Shown: piece by piece, positions 58,474 through 64,000 of the stretch | How the letters are laid out: the number at the start of each line of letters is the position of its first letter | Numbering within the stretch: the stretch's first letter is position 1 | DNA from: Trichoplax sp. H2 | Lineage: Eukaryota > Placozoa > Uniplacotomia > Trichoplacea | Direction of reading: 5' to 3' | DNA length: 64,000 nucleotides | NCBI GenBank assembly: GCA_003344405.1 | Contig: NOWV01000211.1 | Span: 61,147 to 125,146 of the forward strand | Notes under the pieces: model-generated | What the model saw: only the letters and a program-made list of their open reading frames with translations | Told to the model about the DNA's origin: nothing | The model's database searches: none | Program-made: the position numbers and the translations under genes

Positions 58474-58628
58474 TATCTTTAAATCCATTATAACGAATGA
58501 ACATAAATGCTTTTCAACAAGCACAATATTGAGTATGTGCATATCTATATACATTCAGATTTCGTTATTCTCTTATCTTTAAATCCATTATAACGAATGA
58601 ACAAAAATGCTTTTCAACAAGCATAATA
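58474..58628 (+). repeat. 100-bp-spaced tandem duplication
   Basis: TATCTTTAAATCCATTATAA, ACGAATGAACA and AATGCTTTTCAACAAGC occur at 58474-58528 and again exactly 100 bp later, with one or two mismatches. It looks like a recent local duplication with no coding content. Confidence 0.85.
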
Positions 58629-59509
58629 TACAGGTTGCATACTTGTTAATAAATCTTAAATTACCATATTTTAAAGATTTATAGTGTAAGAACATTTAAT
58701 GACTGGTTTTAAGGAGTACAATATTGAATGTATCGGCCTATTTCACGGTCTAAAATATATAATACTGAGAGCTTGAATCATTCCATCAGAATATTTAACT
58801 GAATATTTCCAGTATAAGATATCGTATGCTATCAAATCTGGAGGTGTTCGATTTCGAATATATTAGCAATATAGCCTCTTTCCGTCTTAATACGAGTTAA
58901 AGTTTACCATTAGATCATTCTTGGTTTGACAGGAAGATTCTGTATAAAGTGTTATGCTGTTACCCAAGTGCTCAATAATGTTACAGGATACAGTATCAAA
59001 ACAAAGCCCGTACACATGGTAGGATTAAATATATGAACTCTTGAATAGCATAATACAATTTATGAATATATTTATAATTGATGAAATTGTTAATAATTAT
59101 TCATATGAATAATTACTTGCACCCTTTCGCTAGTAAGTCGCAAATGCTATAGTCTAGATCTTAGTTAATATTCTTATATACTTACAGTTAATTAAATAGG
59201 TCGTAATTATTTACGGTATCTTAACAAACTCTTACACACATTGACTAGTATCAAGTCGTAAACACTATAGTCTGGGTCTTAGCTAAGCTATACTTTCAAT
59301 CTACGATTTTAGGCACTGTGCGATAATCATCGGTTAGGGTCTTGTAAAACCATATAATAATGTATTTTTTCAGTAGAAGCAGTTTCTTTCTAGCATAGAT
59401 GCGTCTTGAATGTTAATTGCTTGAGTTAGCTATTAATTTAGTTGAAAAAATGACCATTAGTTGGCTCAGTAATTTCAAATTTGCTGCTAAACAAACTATT
59501 TATTAACAT
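58629..59509. other. no gene found
   Basis: AT-rich upstream region of the fucosyltransferase-like gene; no repeats or clear promoter. Confidence 0.5.
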
Positions 59510-61984
59510 TTGATGATAAAGATGGCGATACTAGCGGATAGTCAACGATGGAACAGAACGTGGGCCCTTTTCTGTGTGTTATTGGTGTCAGCTAGTGCTA
59601 TTTCATATCTATTTTATCAGCTTAATGTAGCATCAATTCATTTAACTTACATACCTTTATTCCCTTGGAATACAAGTTATTCTATCGGTAAGTTTTATTA
59701 CTGTTCATAATCTGTTCTGTATATATATTACTGAGGTAGAATCTCATCACTCTCCTTACCAATTACTAGCTAAAGCTGCAAACGGAAATTACTTCCTTAG
59801 TAGCTGTAGTATTGTAGTTAAATCATGGTTGATGACGGTAAAGAAAAGCTATAAGTTTGTCATTGCCTTACCTTTACCTACTACTCTGAGCACGACTTAA
59901 AGATATTAAGAAATACATAATCAGTACAATAATTTCGTTAGGTCATTAAAATAGGTTATCTAACTGCGTACTTCGCGCCTAAAAATTTAAAGTTTAAATC
60001 TGCTTTAATTCTCGTACTCGTTAAGTCCAAACGACGTTTGTTCAATTTATTGAAAGAGTTTTCAACAATAGCTTAGCGTTCAAATAGTATAAAGTAGAGA
60101 ATATAACTTAACAGAAACCTATAGATGTTTAAAACTTTTCCACTAGAACATATGAGAAATCTGAGTAGAAGATACAAAAGAAATGCTTCTTTCAATACTA
60201 CTTATAGGGTACTTAAAGTAATTGTTGCCTACCGTGTTCAATGTAATTTATTTATTGAAATAACATTATAGAATTAGCAGTTTGTTAGTTTTTCAGCTTG
60301 CTACTAGCAATTAATATCATTTCACTAGAACGTTAAATTCTATTATAACTGTCCTAGTTAATATAGGCCCAAAATTCTTGTATTACAATTATTGTGTAAA
60401 TCTAGACTCGTAATAATACATCCTAGCAATATCTAATCTAGATAAAATGGCTATTTTCTATACCTCAACAGACTCCGCTAATCGCTATAGAATGCCAACA
60501 CTAGCTTCCATAGACCACCATGTAAGATTATAAGATTATTGATTTAAGTTACAAATTATAATTATTCTTTTGTACCACTTACCCTTCAATATTGTTACGT
60601 GAGGGTAAAGGTGATTACTAATTTATTTTACTTTGGCTAATTGTAGACTAAAAAATGTTTACAGATCGTCAAAGTTATTCGACATCGTTTGAATTATTTA
60701 CAGAATCCAAAAGACTGTTTCAATGCAAAAATGGTCCTATGTGATGGCAGAAAAGCGGGTATGGGATCGACTCTCCACCATTGGGTTTACTGCTTAATTT
60801 ATGCCTATTCCATTAATCGCACAATGCTAATTGACTTACACCATTGGTCCTATTTACGCAATTTTATCAGTAGACATGGAGTTAGGAGATATAAAGATCT
60901 CTTTAAGCCAATTTCAAGATGCCAAGTAAGTGTTAAGGATAAAAAATTGGCCGTATTATGGTCAAAAGCATTCGATGGAAATGAAAGTACTGCAGCTCCA
61001 AGAATTATTAAAATCCCATCTCCAGGGAATTTGTTGGAGAAAGTAGGAGCTTTACCGAGGATTTCACACTATGCCATGCCGACTGATATCTTTTACAAGG
61101 TAGTTCAATTTAAGCATAATCCAATGGCTTGGTGGATAGGAATATTAGCGCAATATATTATTCGACCCGCTAAGCAAGTTAGGCAATTTATTAGCAAATC
61201 AAGGGCAGATCTGGGCTTTCAATCGCCTATTGTAGGGGTCCATATTAGACGTACCGATAAAAAATTTGAAGCTAAAATGTTTCCTATCGATGAATATATG
61301 ACGAAAGTAGATCAATTTTTTAATAACTTAACAAAAACTGGATTGGATATTCAAACCAAAAGGGTTTTTATTACTACTGATGATCCTACGTTAATAAAAC
61401 CTATAAAAGAAACCTATCGAAATTACACGTTTCTACATCCTCCTATAGAACAACTCACTGCTGGTACCTATAGCTCTAGATATTCTGCAAAACATTTAAA
61501 GTATTTTCTACGAGATGTTTTTCTCTTAGCAGAATGCGATTATCTTGTTGTCACAATGTCATCAAATGTTGGTGGATTAGCTTACGAATTACATGAAGTT
61601 CTTTACGATACAACACGAAATCAACATTATACATCGCTCGATGTTGGCTATCGTACCTTTGGTCAAACTTCAGCGAATCAAAGTCCGTCCATTATGCAAG
61701 CTACCAAAAGCTGTCCTAGTCAGAAGCAAACTGATCTTGATCTGCATTCCGGAGACTTTATTGATTCCTGTAAAGTAGTATCCAAATCAAATAAGATGTA
61801 TTATGGATATTCCATGCGCTTGAAAAAATTTGGCAATTTCCATCAAAGTTGCGCGAAATATTTACTGGACAATCATCACTATTACAATTACAGCCTAGCA
61901 GACTACTCACAACTGACTTTGAACAGAAGCCAAACTGTCGATAATGCTTGTTTAAAAACATCGATTGCCGATTTCATTTTATAA
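59510..61984 (+). CDS. FUT8-like alpha-1,6-fucosyltransferase (GT23 family)
   Basis: Golgi type II membrane enzyme family that transfers fucose from GDP-fucose, typically to the core of N-glycans. Three exons: 59510-59687, 60472-60521, 60665-61984, in phase, giving 515 residues (human FUT8 is 575). The first exon has a short cytosolic N-terminus and a signal-anchor helix (about residues 18-38, WALFCVLLVSASAISYLF). The large exon carries the GT23 donor-binding core: LQNPKDC, GMGSTLHHWVYC, GVHIRRTDKKFEAKMFPIDEYM with the paired arginines at about 271-272, TTDDPTLIKP, and SRYSAKHLKYFLRDVFLLAECDYLVVTMSSNVGGLAYE. The C-terminal part (SGDFIDSCKVVSKSN) aligns with the start of the FUT8 SH3 domain but is poorly conserved and ends differently. 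The last 45 codons or so lie in a tandemly triplicated DNA segment. The stalk is shorter than in FUT8. The start could also be ATG 59513 or 59522. Substrate is inferred from family. Confidence 0.92.
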
Positions 61985-62640
61985 TATCTGACTATTGAGT
62001 AAGTTTCATTATTTGTGCCGCAGCGAATTTTCAATTTTGTATTTCTATATCCTGAGACTAAATTGCGGCCATGAATGTAAAATCCAGGAATTAGCTGCAA
62101 TTGCAATATGTACAAATGTTATTGCGCGAAATCTAAGATGGGTAATCATCATTATTACGATTAAAACCAATTTTTAACAGAAACCAAACTATCGATAATG
62201 TTTACTTACAAACATCGATAGCCGATTTCATGTTATAATATCTGACTATTGTGTAAGTGTCCTTTTTTGTATCGCAATGATATTTCAATCTTGTATTGCG
62301 ATATCTTAAGACTATAGAATTGGATATATTAGCCAGGAAATAAGCTGCAATTGCAATGTTTCTAAATACTATTGCGCCAAGTATTTGATGGATGGTTATC
62401 ATCATTACAATTATGGTGGAGTAGGTTACTTAAGCCGACTTTCAACAGAAGCCTAACTATCGATAGTGCTTGTTGAAAAATCGATTAACGATTTCATGCT
62501 AGAAATATATGACTATTGAGTGAGTGTCTTTATTTACACAACAGTGATTTTTCAATCCTGTATTGATATATCCTGAGACTACAGAATAATAATTCTTAGT
62601 CAGGAAATAGACTGCAATTGCAATATTCGTAGAAATTTAA
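61850..62640 (+). repeat. three tandem units covering the 3' end of the GT23 gene
   Basis: Units of about 250-270 bp start near 61850, 62120 and 62374 (TTGCGCGAAATA, TTGCGCGAAATC, TTGCGCCAAGTA). Each contains an ATCATCA-TTAC segment, a CAACAGAAGCC-like stretch, TCGATAATGCTTGTT, the AT-rich TATCTGACTATTG, and ATTAGCTGCAATTGCAAT. Unit 1 encodes the C-terminal tail and stop of the fucosyltransferase-like protein. Units 2 and 3 are diverged and carry stops. Confidence 0.88.
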
Positions 62641-63471
62641 GTTATTACTTGACTGAGAATTGAAAAGATTTAAATGGTGAGAGAATTCCATTTGAAATAT
62701 TACATTTATTTATAAAGATCCATCAAAATAATGCTTAATTGTTCAGATAGCAAGGCAACTAATTGCGTTTCTGGGCTAAAGGATTCAATAACATCCTCCG
62801 TTGATAATATATACGCCAAGATTTCATTCTTATAGTCTGGAATTTGTGAATACGCTAACAATGAAGTGAACTGCCTAATTCTATGGTAGTTTTCGATAAT
62901 ATTTAGGCAGTTCGATGTTGCCTACTTCTAGTTCATTTTACGGATATTCTAATGTGAATGATTTGGGTTTAATTAAGTATCTATTTATTATCCGTAATAA
63001 GGGCCTATATCAGAATATTACAAAGAATGTAAATTACATTTTATTCTTCCTGTTCATCACTAGTAATTGACTGCTGCTGTTAATAGATATATTAAATGCA
63101 GAATAGATGGATCGTTAATTTTTGTTGAGCCATAGTGTATTTGTTAATAAAATGCAATTTTTAGTTATTAGTTGCTAATGCTAAAATCGGTACATCCTGA
63201 AACAAAGTTATGCGATTTTTCAATTCCCACTTTAATTAGTCTATCACTAACAAAGCATATTTTTGATCCAAGATATATTTGATATCAGATTTTTCTTCAG
63301 TAATATGGAAAAATACTTAAGGAATATTCTGTCAATAATTTTTAATGTTAGTCCAAGAGCGGATCGAAAGTTTCCGCTTCCATAGCACTCTTTCCTTTAA
63401 TGACAGTTTGATACATTCTTGATGAAACATTGCCTTAAGAGGGGAAATTCATTCTGAATTTTGTACATAAC
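62641..63471. other. no gene found
   Basis: AT-rich spacer without a recognisable gene or repeat. Confidence 0.5.
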
Positions 63472-64000
63472 TGTCACAAAACAGCTTTGCAACAAGATAA
63501 CGCAATATACGATCAATAAGTCAATTCCTTGAACCACGTATCAAGGAACGATATCTGCACTATCACAAACACTTTTGCTCTACTAGCAGACTACACAAAG
63601 ACTTAAACGCCTCGTATTTTACGTTAAACACTAAGTTGGACAATTCTTCTTTATTTCACGATATACTGCGTTTATATACTATTCCTCAATAGTTTATGAG
63701 TCATAGCTAATACAATTAACATTAGAATCATTTACTGAATTAGATATTAATTTTAGCTACTGCTCCCTTAATGCAGACAACAGTATTTACGAACATAGAC
63801 ATGTAATGACTAATAAAGAATAGTCAGATTACGATATGTCCTATTACGGAACATTTCCATGATAATTTACAGTCTACCATAAGTGAATTACAATCACAAT
63901 GATTCGAACTGTAAGCAGATGATTTGCATTCCCTATTATAACTATTAATTTCAGTATGTGTATAAGTGTGTAATATCGTTTTCACAGTAATTTTAGTCCA
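63472..64000 (-). mobile_element. LTR2 family copy, runs off the window
   Basis: Starts TGTCACAAAACAGCTTTGC and matches 48991 onward closely for more than 480 bp, through ACTACACAAAGACTTAAACGC, TACGTTAAACACTAA, CAGATTACGATATGTC and CACAATGATTCGAACTG. The far (5') end of the LTR lies beyond base 64000, so its target duplication cannot be seen. Confidence 0.9.

Overview
This window is nuclear DNA from an animal. It is AT-rich and its genes are split into many small exons with GT/AG boundaries. The recognisable products are metazoan signalling and glycosylation proteins: two Gi/o-class G protein alpha subunits, a class C (GABA-B type) receptor and a FUT8-like fucosyltransferase. AT-richness and GABA-B-type receptors would fit an early-branching lineage such as a placozoan, sponge or cnidarian, but the species cannot be fixed from the sequence alone. 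There are no bacterial operons, CRISPR arrays or phage genes.

Layout. Positions 852-2801 (+) hold the 3' part of an unrecognised gene with 11 phase-consistent exons; possible 5' exons lie at 3-98 and 614-711. Positions 5214-12879 (-) are a complete eight-exon G alpha gene with a first intron of about 5.9 kb. Just upstream of its start, 13085-17013 is an unusual region packed with GTACTGTAC-type palindromes. It is present as two copies either side of an N gap, and an internal block is inverted between the copies. Positions 17036-19518 hold two versions of one locus, one empty and one carrying a rearranged LTR element with a gag ORF. Positions 21323-28555 (-) are a second complete G alpha gene. 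From 28.6 to 42.3 kb I find no genes, but several LTRs, including a second locus given as two alleles, one with a solo LTR and one without. Positions 42306-54897 (+) are a 15-exon GABA-B-type receptor gene with LTR remnants in its introns and one probable 1-nt frameshift. Positions 56932-58051 are an LTR with a tRNA-like element nested in it. Positions 59510-61984 (+) are a three-exon GT23 (FUT8-like) gene whose last exon is part of a roughly 250-bp tandem triplication. The window ends inside another LTR copy.

Functionally, GABA-B-type receptors normally signal through Gi/o proteins, so the receptor and the two G alpha proteins could act in one pathway. Their closeness may be chance. The most unusual features are the GTAC-palindrome region with its inversion, and the evidence that the assembly has placed alternative haplotypes in series across 20-N gaps, which exposes insertion polymorphisms of LTR elements.
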